Assembly (NCBI GenBank): GCA_020853815.1
Contig: JADYYE010000009.1
Span: 1 to 45,917 of the forward strand
Reading direction: 5' to 3'
DNA from: Phycisphaerales bacterium
GTDB lineage: Bacteria; Planctomycetota; Phycisphaerae; Phycisphaerales; UBA1924
Length of the DNA stretch: 45,917 nt
A program made the position numbers and the translations under genes. The number at the start of each line of letters is the position of its first letter. Within the stretch, counting starts at the first letter, position 1. The notes beneath the pieces are model-generated. The model saw only the letters and a list, made by a program, of their open reading frames with translations, was not told where the DNA came from and did not search any database. Positions 1-7,149 of the stretch are shown here, one piece after another.

Positions 1-175
1 AATACGGCGCCGCCATCAAACGACTCCCTTTCTTCCCACCAGAAAGGGAACCTACCGCATCACCACGCCTGGCGCAACCCGTCCGTGCGCCGAACAGCGC
101 TAGATTTGGGCTCAAGGCGCTCTAGGGGATGCGCGCAGGGTGATTCCCCGGCTTGAAATGCCCGGTCGCCTGTGT

Positions 176-940
176 TTAGTTCCGATTGCCTGACATCATG
201 GTCAGCGCCACGATGTCATAGAACGCGTGAACGGCGACCACGATGCCGAAGCCGCGGACGACAAAGAGCCCCGCGAAATACAGCCCGGAGAGCACATAAA
301 ACGTCGCGAGGGGCAGGCCCATGGGTAATCCGGGGACGTCGTGATACCACGCAAAGGCGCCGGCGGAGATCGCCGCCGCGACCATGGAGCCGGGCACGTT
401 TTTCATCCGCACGACATCCACAAGCAGCAAATGCAGCCCGGTGATAATCACGAGACGGAAGAGCAATTCCTCGTACAGCCCCGCGCCGACCGCGAGCGTG
501 ACCTTGGCCTCGGTCGATAACCCGGCGAGCTGGGTGGTCGCCGAAAGAGCCGCCTGGCGCTGCGTGAGCATCCCGAGCATCAGCAGAGGCATGGTGAGTA
601 CGGCGGATTCGGCGGCCATGGCGACGAGCACCGAGACCCTGACTCTCCAGCGATCCTTGAGCAAGAGGTGCCAGAGGAGCAGCACCACGACCAGCGCCAC
701 GCCGGGAAGATAAAACGCCGCCCCGCCGAAGCTCTCGAAAAGCCGGAAGAGCAGCCGATGGGCGACGATGGTTTCCACGACGCCCTTGCTCTGGTCGGCG
801 AGATAGCGCATGGAGCCGACTTCGTAGAGCAGGATCAGCGGGAGCAGGAAGGCCAGGACGTGGAGGGGGCGCTTGGAGAGTTCCCAGTAGGACTCGCCGC
901 GTGCTCGTGCCCCGGAATTGCTGGGCCTCTCTCCCGCCAT
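176..940 (-). CDS. CPBP-family intramembrane metalloprotease
   Basis: This 254-residue polytopic membrane protein carries the CPBP (Abi/CAAX protease) signature. Motif 1 is E157-E158-L-L-F-R162 (EELLFR), motif 2 is FAWYH with His200, and motif 3 is HAFYD with His238 and Asp242. At least five hydrophobic segments are visible, around residues 28-42, 75-94, 100-125, 147-175 and 210-245. Family members are glutamate-type intramembrane proteases, and in bacteria the substrate is usually unknown. The ATG at 940 begins a basic, soluble N-terminus, and no strong ribosome site is seen before it. It is divergent from the restriction-modification remnant that starts 72 bases away, and no operon partner is visible. 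The family call is firm; the physiological role is not known. Confidence 0.85.
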   Translation of the reverse strand: MAGERPSNSGARARGESYWELSKRPLHVLAFLLPLILLYEVGSMRYLADQSKGVVETIVAHRLLFRLFESFGGAAFYLPGVALVVVLLLWHLLLKDRWRVRVSVLVAMAAESAVLTMPLLMLGMLTQRQAALSATTQLAGLSTEAKVTLAVGAGLYEELLFRLVIITGLHLLLVDVVRMKNVPGSMVAAAISAGAFAWYHDVPGLPMGLPLATFYVLSGLYFAGLFVVRGFGIVVAVHAFYDIVALTMMSGNRN

Positions 941-1011
941 CGGCGGCTAGCGTAGAGCGCGCGGGGCGAAGTGCAAACCCGAACCATACGAACCGTGTAC
1001 GATGTGCCGAT

Positions 1012-1565
1012 ATGGCCAAGCACCCCCTCGCCGAAGTCTTTGGCTTCCCTATCGATAACCAAACCCCGGAAGCGAACCGGTGCCGCGACAACTCCCTCTG
1101 TCCTTTCGGAAACAAGGTGCCGAACTGCACAAAGGACAAAGCGAACGATCCTCTCGGGGTGTGCAGTATTCTTGATGCTGGCGAGGTGGTCATCACCTGC
1201 CCCGTTCGTTTCCGTGAGAAGTGGATCATCGCGGAGGATGCCGCGCGGTTTTTCTTTCCCAAGGGCGCGAAGTGGACCACGCTCACGGAAGTCCGGTTGA
1301 AGGACAAGTTCGGCAAGTCCGCGGGGAACATTGACGTAGTTCTGTGCTCGTACAACGAACGCGGCAAGGTCACGGACTTTGGAGCGCTGGAAGTCCAAGC
1401 CGTCTACATCTCTGGCAACGTGCGCAACCCTTTCGAGCACTTCATGGAGAACCCCGCGAAGCGGTCCAGCATGGATTGGAGCACTCGCCCGAACTACCCG
1501 AACCCCGACTACCTGTCCTCATCCCGGAAGCGCCTCGCGCCCCAGTTGATTTTCAAGGGTGGGGT
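1012..1565 (+). pseudogene. NotI-type restriction endonuclease, 3'-truncated remnant
   Basis: The first ~184 codons from the ATG at 1012 read as the N-terminal half of a NotI-family type II restriction enzyme. Four cysteines (C24, C30, C39, C51) match the Cys4 metal (iron) site known in NotI. A PD-(D/E)XK-like active site is visible as D108 (in GNIDVV) and E127-x-Q129 (in ALEVQAV), the E-x-Q variant of NotI. Similarity ends abruptly around PQLIFKGG; the next residues do not resemble a nuclease and lie over a different gene on the other strand. Family members are normally over 300 residues, so the C-terminal part is missing. I read this as a broken gene joined by rearrangement to the methylase fragment downstream, although the frame stays open to 2271. 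Confidence 0.7.
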
Positions 1566-1588
1566 CTATGATCCAGCGAAAGAAAACA

Positions 1589-1777
1589 TCAGTCAGTTGT
1601 CCGTGCCAATCGTGTGTGCGGCGTGGGCGGTACATCGTCATCCTCGGCGCAACATGCCCCCGCGGGAAGGCAGACGTCGCAACCTTGTCGCTTGCATCGC
1701 GGGCACGTCAGAATGTCATGAGGCTGCTCAAAAAGCTTCGCACAGTAGGGACAACCGTCCCCTACATCGAGCGTTGA
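1589..1777 (-). pseudogene. Small zinc-ribbon protein fragment, antisense, no start codon
   Basis: On the minus strand this stretch encodes about 60 residues with clustered Cys pairs: CPYC, then CPRC, then GCDVC and ACC, ending at a TGA (1591-1589). Spacing and composition (GCPYC, CPRCKRQGC, CLPAGACC) are those of phage- or plasmid-type zinc ribbons. The plus-strand frame over the same bases gives an implausible sequence rich in Arg, His and Ala, so the minus strand is the better coding interpretation. Upstream, the frame stays open only to an in-frame stop near 1845, with no ATG, GTG or TTG start, so the 5' end is lost. Together with its truncated neighbours this points to a composite, degraded locus. 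Confidence 0.5.
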
Positions 1778-2271
1778 GCCTCGCGGAGAAGGTGGGCACC
1801 TACCACGGGGGCATCCTCGCGCCCGGCGCGACGTTCATAAAGCACGGGGAGAACGGGAAGGGGTTGAAGTCGCGTTGGTATGCGGAGACGCTCGCCAAGC
1901 GGATCACCGCCATTGGGCAAGTGCGGGAACGCTTCACGTTCATTTGTGGCGACGGGATAGAGGTCATGCGCACATACGCCCGGCGCAAACGCGCGGTGTT
2001 CTTCATTGATCCCCCATACACCGCGGGAGGGTCCAACGGGAAGCGAGCCGGGACCCGCCTCTACACCCACCACGAACTAGACCACGAGTGGCTATTCGCC
2101 TCCGCTGAGAAGTTGGCCGGAGACGTGCTCCTCACCTACGACGATGCCCCGGACGTGCGAGACCTCGCGGAGCGGCACGGGTTCAGCGTGGAAGCGGTGG
2201 CGATGAAGAACACCCACCACGCCAAAATGAACGAACTTTTGATTGCCCGTAGTCTGAGTTGGCTCTGCTGA
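1777..2271 (+). pseudogene. DNA adenine methylase (D12-like), C-terminal remnant
   Basis: About 165 codons match the C-terminal half of a Dam/D12-like N6-adenine methylase. They contain GGILAPGA, IKHGENGKG, a catalytic FFIDPPY motif (Asp near 2008), then RLYTHHELDHEWLF, LTYDDA and a terminal KNTHHAKMNELLIAR block. The N-terminal S-adenosylmethionine-binding motif (usually a GGK/FxG region) is absent. No separate start is evident, and the frame runs in from the nuclease remnant. A methylase next to a NotI-type nuclease fits a former type II restriction-modification pair. Without motif I it should be inactive. An alternative is a genuine nuclease-methylase fusion, which I consider unlikely because the joining segment is noncoding-like in this frame. 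Confidence 0.65.
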
Positions 2272-2327
2272 TCAGGTGCCCTGGAAGGGTGGCCCTACTC
2301 ATGCTCGATGGCGTTTCACAAAACGAA

Positions 2328-2353
2328 CATCGCCGCCCTTGCGAGCGGCGATG
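2328..2353 (-). terminator. Hairpin downstream of rpsT
   Basis: A perfect 9-bp stem CATCGCCGC/GCGGCGATG encloses an 8-base loop and lies 25 bases past the rpsT stop in the direction of its transcription. It is followed by TTCGTTTTG, a weak T tract. It probably ends the rpsT transcript. Confidence 0.5.
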
Positions 2354-2377
2354 CGTGAACTCGAGATTGGATGTCGA

Positions 2378-2653
2378 TCAGGCCTTGGCCGTCTTCTTGG
2401 CCTTGAGGCTGGCGGAGAGGCGGCTCTTGCGGCGGGCGGCCTGGTTCTTGTGGATCACGCCGCGCTGCGCCGCGCGATCGATCGCCTTTTGGCACTTGAG
2501 GAACGCCTCGTTGGCGGTGGCGGCGGTGCCGTGGAGCACCTGCTCCTGGAAGTCGCGGACGGCGTCGCGCATGACCTTCAGGCGCCAGCGGTTGAGGGCC
2601 CGATGCTTGGCGTTCTGACGGACGCGCTTCTGAGCCGAGAGCGAATGAGCCAT
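2378..2653 (-). CDS. rpsT: 30S ribosomal protein S20
   Basis: This 91-residue, strongly basic, helical protein has the S20 pattern: a MAHSLSAQKR start, then the RQNAKHRALN region, and the diagnostic QRGVIHKNQAARRKSRL segment near residues 63-79. S20 binds 16S rRNA early in 30S assembly. Length is normal for the family. The gene stands alone on the minus strand, as rpsT usually does, with a likely terminator at 2328-2353. Upstream, 2654-2892 holds no gene. It contains an inverted repeat CGGGCG/CGCCCG near 2680-2693 that would lie in the 5' leader; regulation there is only a guess. Confidence 0.97.
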   Translation of the reverse strand: MAHSLSAQKRVRQNAKHRALNRWRLKVMRDAVRDFQEQVLHGTAATANEAFLKCQKAIDRAAQRGVIHKNQAARRKSRLSASLKAKKTAKA

Positions 2654-2892
2654 GCCGAGTACCTACCCCATTCTTTGGACGGGCGAACGCCCGCCAAGAC
2701 CAGTCGGATTGCAGGACGGGCCGCCCGGACAGGCCGGGACCGACCCAAGGCCCCTCGCAGGGCCGGACTGGAATAGTCCCACCCTGGCCCCGAAAATCAA
2801 CTCCCGAGCCTCGCGGACTTGCCGCCCCGGCGGGAGCGGATTACGCGTGCCCAGTCCGTTTCGGGGGCCATCGGGCGTCCGGGCCGGCCGGA

Positions 2893-2966
2893 GCGGGCGT
2901 AGCTCAATTGGATAGAGCACCTGACTACGGATCAGGAGGTTAGGGGTTCGACTCCCTTCGCCCGTG
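2893..2966 (+). tRNA. tRNA-Arg (anticodon ACG)
   Basis: A full cloverleaf can be folded by eye. The acceptor GCGGGCG pairs with CGCCCGT through one G-U at the end, the discriminator is G2966, and T8-A9 leads into GCTC. The anticodon arm is CCTGA/TCAGG with loop CTACGGA, giving ACG. The T arm is AGGGG/CCCTT with loop TTCGACT. The next bases are TTC, so CCA is not encoded. ACG is the usual arginine anticodon for CGN codons in bacteria, read after A34-to-I editing. Confidence 0.96.
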
Positions 2967-2981
2967 TTCCAAACGACAACG

Positions 2982-3014
2982 ACCGCCGGGGAAACCCGGC
3001 GGTTTGTCATTTTT
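2982..3014 (+). terminator. Rho-independent terminator after tRNA-Arg
   Basis: A perfect 9-bp stem ACCGCCGGG/CCCGGCGGT with a GAAA tetraloop is followed by TTGTCATTTTT. It starts 15 bases after the tRNA. It may also act weakly on transcripts of the minus-strand gene that stops at 3078. Confidence 0.85.
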
Positions 3015-3077
3015 GGGGGCCGAGGCACGCGGCTGTGGCACGCTCCCGTACCCGGGCCTGGCCGGGCTCGAATTGGT

Positions 3078-3971
3078 TCAGGCCGCCCTGGATTTTCGGA
3101 CGGGCTTGGCCGACTTCTTGGTGGTTGTCTTGACCACGGGGGTGGGCCGATCCGATTTGTCGGCGGGCTTGAGAGAGACTTTTTCGGTGAGTTTGGCGGG
3201 CTTCCCGGCCGCCAGTTCGTGGCGGAGTTCCTCTCGCATGTGGGTGAGCACGTCGGCGAGCGGGCCGTGGATTTCGACGCCGTTCTTTCCCTCGATCAGC
3301 GCGCCCTTGAAGGGGCGGATGGTGGTCGAGAGTTCGTCGATCACGTCCATCACACCGCTCTCTCCCACCGCGAGCAATCGCTCGGCGCGGGTGCAGAGTT
3401 GTTCGAGGCGCGAGGTGCGGTCCTCGGCGATCCCCTCGAGCGACTGGCCGGCCTGCTCGGCCCTGGCCCGGAAGGCGTCGATCAGTTCGAGCATCTGGCT
3501 CTCGAACGAAGACAGGATGGGCGCCATGGCGCGCTCGATCTCGGCACGCGTTTCGGCGCCCGATTCGGGCTTCACGGCCAGCATCGTGGCCAGGCCGGCG
3601 ACCTTGGCCGCCAGGTCCTGGCTCAGCTTCGACATGTCGTCGCCGAGCTTTTCAATCTTCTGGTCAACGCGGGCCTCGACGCCGGCGACCGCCCAGTTGA
3701 TCATGTGCTGCACGTCCTCGCGTGAAAGCGCGGGCGAAGAATGGGAGCGCGCCAGCTGGTGGCGGGCCTGGTCAATCATCGCCTCGACCCGTGGGATCGC
3801 CTGTTCGAGCTCGCGGTCGCGGCGCTCGATGTCGTGTGCGGCCACGTTCAGGCTCTCGCACGCCGCGGCGGCGCGCTCGACCATCGGCAGGATCGTGTCG
3901 GCCAGGTCGTAGTGGTCGGGCGCGGAGAGGTCGAATCCATCGAACGGACGGGAATCGTTTGGTGTGGTCAC
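3078..3971 (-). CDS. Coiled-coil protein of unknown function, basic C-terminal tail
   Basis: The 297 residues match no family I recognise. Residues about 30-230 are helical and heptad-rich with few aromatics, consistent with long coiled coils. The last 35 residues form a Lys/Pro/Thr tail (VVKTTTKKSAKP region) typical of proteins that contact nucleic acid or acidic surfaces. No signal peptide or membrane segment is seen. The start is a GTG at 3971 preceded by CAGGAG at good spacing. It lies 107 bases downstream of the AIM24-like gene on the same strand and could share its transcript. A scaffold or chromosome-associated role is possible but is only inference from composition. Confidence 0.7.
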   Translation of the reverse strand: MTTPNDSRPFDGFDLSAPDHYDLADTILPMVERAAAACESLNVAAHDIERRDRELEQAIPRVEAMIDQARHQLARSHSSPALSREDVQHMINWAVAGVEARVDQKIEKLGDDMSKLSQDLAAKVAGLATMLAVKPESGAETRAEIERAMAPILSSFESQMLELIDAFRARAEQAGQSLEGIAEDRTSRLEQLCTRAERLLAVGESGVMDVIDELSTTIRPFKGALIEGKNGVEIHGPLADVLTHMREELRHELAAGKPAKLTEKVSLKPADKSDRPTPVVKTTTKKSAKPVRKSRAA

Positions 3972-4078
3972 GGCGGCGCTCCTGGGCGGGCGTTACAGCC
4001 CGCACAGGCGTCACCATCGACACGAATCGGTCCCGACTTCGCAAATCTTCTCGGAACTTGGCGATTCCGATGGGCGGC

Positions 4079-4876
4079 TCAGTCGCCGTCGAGTATTCGG
4101 CCGATGCCGCCTAGCACCGACCCCTCCTCGCGGCCTTTCCCGCCCTGGGACGGGGCCGCGGCGATGATGCGGTCGGCCAGACGCGAGAACGGGAGGGTCT
4201 GGAGCCAGACGCTTCCCGGCCCGGTCATGCGGGCGTAGAAGAGCCCCTCGCCGCCGAAGAGCTTGTTCTTGATCCCCGGGACCATCTCGATGTCGTAATC
4301 GACGCTGGTCTCGAACGCGACGAGGCACCCGGTGTCGACGCGCAGGGTTTCGCCGGGCTTGAGGTCCGCCTTCACGACCGTGCCGCCGGCGTGGCAGAAG
4401 ACCTGGCCCTGCCCATTGGCGGAGGAGAGTTTCTGGAGAATGAACCCTTCGCCGCCGAAGAGGCCGGCGCCGATGCGCCGGGTGAAGGCGATGTCGACCT
4501 GCACGCCGTGGGCGGCGCAAAGGAACGAATCCTTCTGGCATAGCACCTGCCCGTTGTGCTCACCGAGTTCCAGCGGCACGATCGTGCCGGGATAGGGCGC
4601 GCTGAACGCGACGTCGCGGCGCTGCGACGCTTTGTTGCCGAAGAGCGTGATGAAGAACGAATCGCCGGTCAGGACGCGCTTCCCGGCCTCAAAGAGCTTG
4701 CCGAAGATCCCGCCCGAGTCCTTCTTCATGGAGAGCTGGGTGGCCATCTCGATGCCGTCCTGCATGTACATCATCGAGCCGGCCTCGGCGACCACGGTCT
4801 CGCCGGGATCCAGGGTGATGACGACGGCCTGGAGGTCTTCGCCGATGATGCGGTGGTCGATCACGTCGGTGGACAT
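4079..4876 (-). CDS. AIM24 / TIGR00266 family protein
   Basis: This 265-residue protein resembles the bacterial AIM24-like family, a beta-rich fold. Features are the early EAGSMMYMQDGIEM block (residues ~31-44), glycine-rich repeats such as GGIFGKLFEAGKR and GAGLFGGEGFILQKL, and the late IKNKLFGGEGLFYARMTGPG segment. It has no signal peptide or membrane helices. Biochemical function is unresolved; relatives include a yeast mitochondrial protein needed for inner-membrane organisation. The ATG at 4876 is chosen because AAGGAGC sits just upstream and because similarity begins there. The frame stays open for another 100 codons upstream, but that stretch is low-complexity and not homologous. Confidence 0.88.
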   Translation of the reverse strand: MSTDVIDHRIIGEDLQAVVITLDPGETVVAEAGSMMYMQDGIEMATQLSMKKDSGGIFGKLFEAGKRVLTGDSFFITLFGNKASQRRDVAFSAPYPGTIVPLELGEHNGQVLCQKDSFLCAAHGVQVDIAFTRRIGAGLFGGEGFILQKLSSANGQGQVFCHAGGTVVKADLKPGETLRVDTGCLVAFETSVDYDIEMVPGIKNKLFGGEGLFYARMTGPGSVWLQTLPFSRLADRIIAAAPSQGGKGREEGSVLGGIGRILDGD

Positions 4877-5306
4877 GGTGTGCTCCTTCGAGAGAGTTGA
4901 TCGTGAGAGCGGTGGTGCGGTTTCAGAAAGCGGGAGAATACCGTGGGATGACCGCGGGTGATGACAGGACAACCGGAGACGACGCCGCACGACAGAGGAA
5001 GCCGGAAGCACTTCCACGCGCCCAAAGTGCCGAAGCACGGAGGAGACGCCGCGAGAATTACATGGGGTGCAATGGAAGCGGCGGGGAAGCGGGGTAGCCA
5101 AGTGGCCCAGCGGCGGAGCGGCGGAGTGAAGAGAACGCCGCGTCGAGCGGACTCTTGGCGAACGGGATCGCCGCATTCTTGGTTCGGCAATCGGAAAGGC
5201 TGAAGCGACAGCCTAACTCAGGGTAATCAGGAGAGATCAGAGATACGTGGAGAAGGAGGACATGGGGAAGGGTGATGAGAAACCGTCGGTCTGGACCGCG
5301 TTCGCG
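4877..5306. other. Gene-free stretch
   Basis: About 430 bases between the AIM24-like start and the VOC gene stop. Open frames here are short or implausible. It should hold the AIM24 promoter. A local repetition GCGGCGGA occurs twice near 5112-5127. No RNA gene or strong terminator was recognised. Confidence 0.5.
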
Positions 5307-5795
5307 CTAGTGATGCACGGGCTCGTCGAGTTCTCCGACGAGGATGCAGTATCCGTCGGGGTCGTGGAGGCGGAACTCGCCGGCGGGCATGTAGGGCGGG
5401 TGATGGATCGCGAAGAGCGTGCGTGCGGCTCGGGGCGAACCTGCGGGGAGGTCCCACGCGGTGGCGTCGCCGCCGTCGCGCACGCCGGCGTCGAGGAGAT
5501 GCCGGCGCAGCCCCGGGAGATCGAGCGAGTACATGTACAAGAAGATGTCTTGGTTGCCTGGAAGAATGGGGCGCCAGGTTCGGGAGAACATGAGTTGAGC
5601 GACGACGGAGCGCGAGCCGCCCGACTTGGTTTGCGCCCAGGCCCAGTTCGGGCGCCCGTCGGCGTCGCGCAGAATTTCGAGGGTCTCGAATCCCAGCAGA
5701 GCATAGAACGCACATGTTGCGTCGATGTCTGCGACGTAGATGAAGGGCACGGAGCGATGCACGCGGGGCGGAAGATGCGTGTGGTTGAGAGGCAT
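5307..5795 (-). CDS. VOC (glyoxalase/bleomycin-resistance fold) protein
   Basis: The 162 residues form a single vicinal-oxygen-chelate module. RSVPFIYVADIDATCAFY is the first beta-alpha unit, LGFETLEILRDADGRPNW follows, and AGEFRLHDPDGYCILVGE is the canonical closing strand with the catalytic-type Glu. Such domains act as dioxygenases, isomerases, glutathione or fosfomycin transferases, or simple binders; the substrate here cannot be told. The ATG at 5795 is preferred over an upstream in-frame ATG because the extra 32 residues are Arg/Pro-rich and not VOC-like. It is a single gene on the minus strand, followed by an empty stretch, with a hairpin repeat upstream at 5935-5996. Confidence 0.85.
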   Translation of the reverse strand: MPLNHTHLPPRVHRSVPFIYVADIDATCAFYALLGFETLEILRDADGRPNWAWAQTKSGGSRSVVAQLMFSRTWRPILPGNQDIFLYMYSLDLPGLRRHLLDAGVRDGGDATAWDLPAGSPRAARTLFAIHHPPYMPAGEFRLHDPDGYCILVGELDEPVHH

Positions 5796-5934
5796 CGTTT
5801 CAGTGTACCGCGGGAAAGGGCCGTGGCTTGGTCGGCGGTTGGGCGGAGTCGGTGCGAATGAAGACGTCGGGCCGGAGCGCCGACGTACCAAAGGAACGAA
5901 GAGAAGAGCACTTCACCGAATGAAGAAGCCACAG

Positions 5935-5996
5935 ACCGGCGGGGACCGCCGGGCCACCCAAGCGCACCGATGTCGGAAACCGACATCGGCGGCACG
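5935..5996. repeat. Dispersed double-hairpin repeat, copy 1
   Basis: Two stacked inverted repeats: CCGGCGG GGA CCGCCGG, then CACCGATGTCGG AAA CCGACATCGGCG. A near-identical element lies at 11887-11949 and its second half recurs at 9376-9409. It sits 2 bases beyond the stop codon of the minus-strand pseudoprotease gene, so it would form at the 3' end of that transcript. Confidence 0.8.
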
Positions 5997-5998
5997 GG

Positions 5999-6853
5999 CT
6001 ACTTGTCGGCGGGTTTGTCGGTGGCGGGTTTGTCGGTGGCGGGTTCGGCGGGGGATTCGGTGGCGGCGGATTCGAGGGCGTGTTTGGTGGCGGCGGCGAC
6101 ATCGGCGGCGGGGAGGATGACCATGGAGGCGCCCAGGCCGCGGAGCTGAGAGCGGAGGTCTTCGTCGTTGTCCTCGTCGACTTCGGGGAGCTGGACGATG
6201 GTGACGCCGACGAGCTTTCCGGGGGCGGTGAAGACGGGGACGCCCAGGTCGTTCATGTCGCTGGGGATGACGAGGGTTCGCGGCTTCTTCACGAGGGCGG
6301 CGACGCGGCAGAAGGTGAGGATGGGTGCGTGGTCGAAGTACTTGCTGAGGCGGCCGACGCTGAGGAGTTCGTCGCCGAGGGCGGGAGTGACGGCGGAGGC
6401 GAGGTCGATGGAGGAGAGTGCGGCGCCCTTGAGGTCGGAGATCTTGACCCAGGCGAGGTCGAGCTCGCTGTCGCGCGCGATGAGCTTGGCGTCGAGGCCC
6501 TCGTCGTTGTTGTCGATGATGACCTTGATGTCGCGCGGGGTGACGGTGACGCCGGACATGCGGTCCTGCATGGAGGGGGGCACGCCGCCGGACTGGGAGT
6601 TGGAGCAGAGGACGAGGCCGGAGGGGTCGATGATGACGCCCGTGAGCTCGCGATCCTGCTCGTGCTCGCCGAAGGAGCCCTCGTATTTGAGGGACATCTT
6701 GATGGAGACGACGGACTTGGAGTTGGCGTCGGCGAGAGCGGCGGTGGGGGAGGGCTTGGGCTGTGCATCCTGGGCGAGTGCCGCGGGCGCGGCGAGGAGG
6801 ATGGCGGCGGAGGCGGCGAGGAGGTGTGTGAGGCGAGAGGGTCGGGGGTTCAT
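5999..6853 (-). CDS. Secreted trypsin-fold protein lacking catalytic residues (pseudoprotease)
   Basis: This 284-residue protein has an N-terminal signal sequence (hydrophobic LLAASAAILLAAPAALA) and a trypsin/HtrA-like layout: GVIIDPSGLVLCSN (where active enzymes have LTNAHV), then DSELDLAWVKI (the Asp strand), then GVPVFTAPGKLVGV (where active enzymes have GNSGGP). The Asp is present, but the His and the nucleophile Ser with its oxyanion loop are missing. It should therefore be non-proteolytic. The C-terminus is an Ala/Pro/Asp/Lys tail with a repeated TDKPA. It lies downstream of the active S1C protease on the same strand, separated by an octamer array. It may bind the same periplasmic clients; this is inference. 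The ATG at 6853 has GGAG before it. Confidence 0.75.
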   Translation of the reverse strand: MNPRPSRLTHLLAASAAILLAAPAALAQDAQPKPSPTAALADANSKSVVSIKMSLKYEGSFGEHEQDRELTGVIIDPSGLVLCSNSQSGGVPPSMQDRMSGVTVTPRDIKVIIDNNDEGLDAKLIARDSELDLAWVKISDLKGAALSSIDLASAVTPALGDELLSVGRLSKYFDHAPILTFCRVAALVKKPRTLVIPSDMNDLGVPVFTAPGKLVGVTIVQLPEVDEDNDEDLRSQLRGLGASMVILPAADVAAATKHALESAATESPAEPATDKPATDKPADK

Positions 6854-6875
6854 GGGGGGCTCCGGGGAGAGAAAA

Positions 6876-6905
6876 GGCACTTGGCACTAGGCACTTGGCA
6901 CTAGG
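6876..6905. repeat. GGCACTN heptamer repeat (4 units), leader of 5999-6853 gene
   Basis: Four head-to-tail heptamers GGCACTT, GGCACTA, GGCACTT, GGCACTA plus GG, placed 22 bases upstream of the ATG at 6853. The same unit type recurs at 10630-10652, 10773-10793 and 16667-16689. Confidence 0.85.
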
Positions 6906-6908
6906 AAA

Positions 6909-7060
6909 GCAGCGAGGCAGCGAGGCAGCGAGACAGCGAGGCAGCGAGGCAGCGAGACAGCGAGGCAGCGAGACAGCGAGGCCGCGAGACAGCGAGACAG
7001 CGAGGCAGCGAGACAGCGAGGCAGCGAGACAGCGAGGCCGCGAGACAGCGAGACAGCGAG
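6909..7060. repeat. Octamer minisatellite, 19 units of (G/A)CAGCGAG
   Basis: Nineteen complete 8-base units without a gap: GCAGCGAG and ACAGCGAG alternate irregularly with two GCCGCGAG variants. A five-unit pattern (G, A, GCC, A, A) appears twice, suggesting growth by slippage of larger blocks. On the opposite strand it reads as repeated CTCGCTGT/C. Because 8 is not a multiple of 3, all frames are similar and none looks like a real protein. It occupies the gap between the active protease and the pseudoprotease. Confidence 0.92.
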
Positions 7061-7149
7061 ACAGGGGGAAGAGGGCTTTCCCGCAAGGCGTGTGTTGAAT
7101 TGGCGGTCCAGCGCGTGGCGAGCGCGAGGCCGGGAGATGGCAAGGGAGT

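Noticed and set aside
2663..3028. A 121-residue minus-strand open frame across the tRNA, with GEGSRTPNLLIRSQ
   Set aside because: It is antisense to tRNA-Arg; this peptide arises whenever tRNA genes are translated backwards and is a known annotation artefact.
6909..7060. Octamer array considered as a CRISPR array or as a repeat protein
   Set aside because: Units are contiguous with no spacers, and the encoded peptides (Ser/Arg/Cys/Leu-rich) appear equally in several frames with no start or ribosome site.
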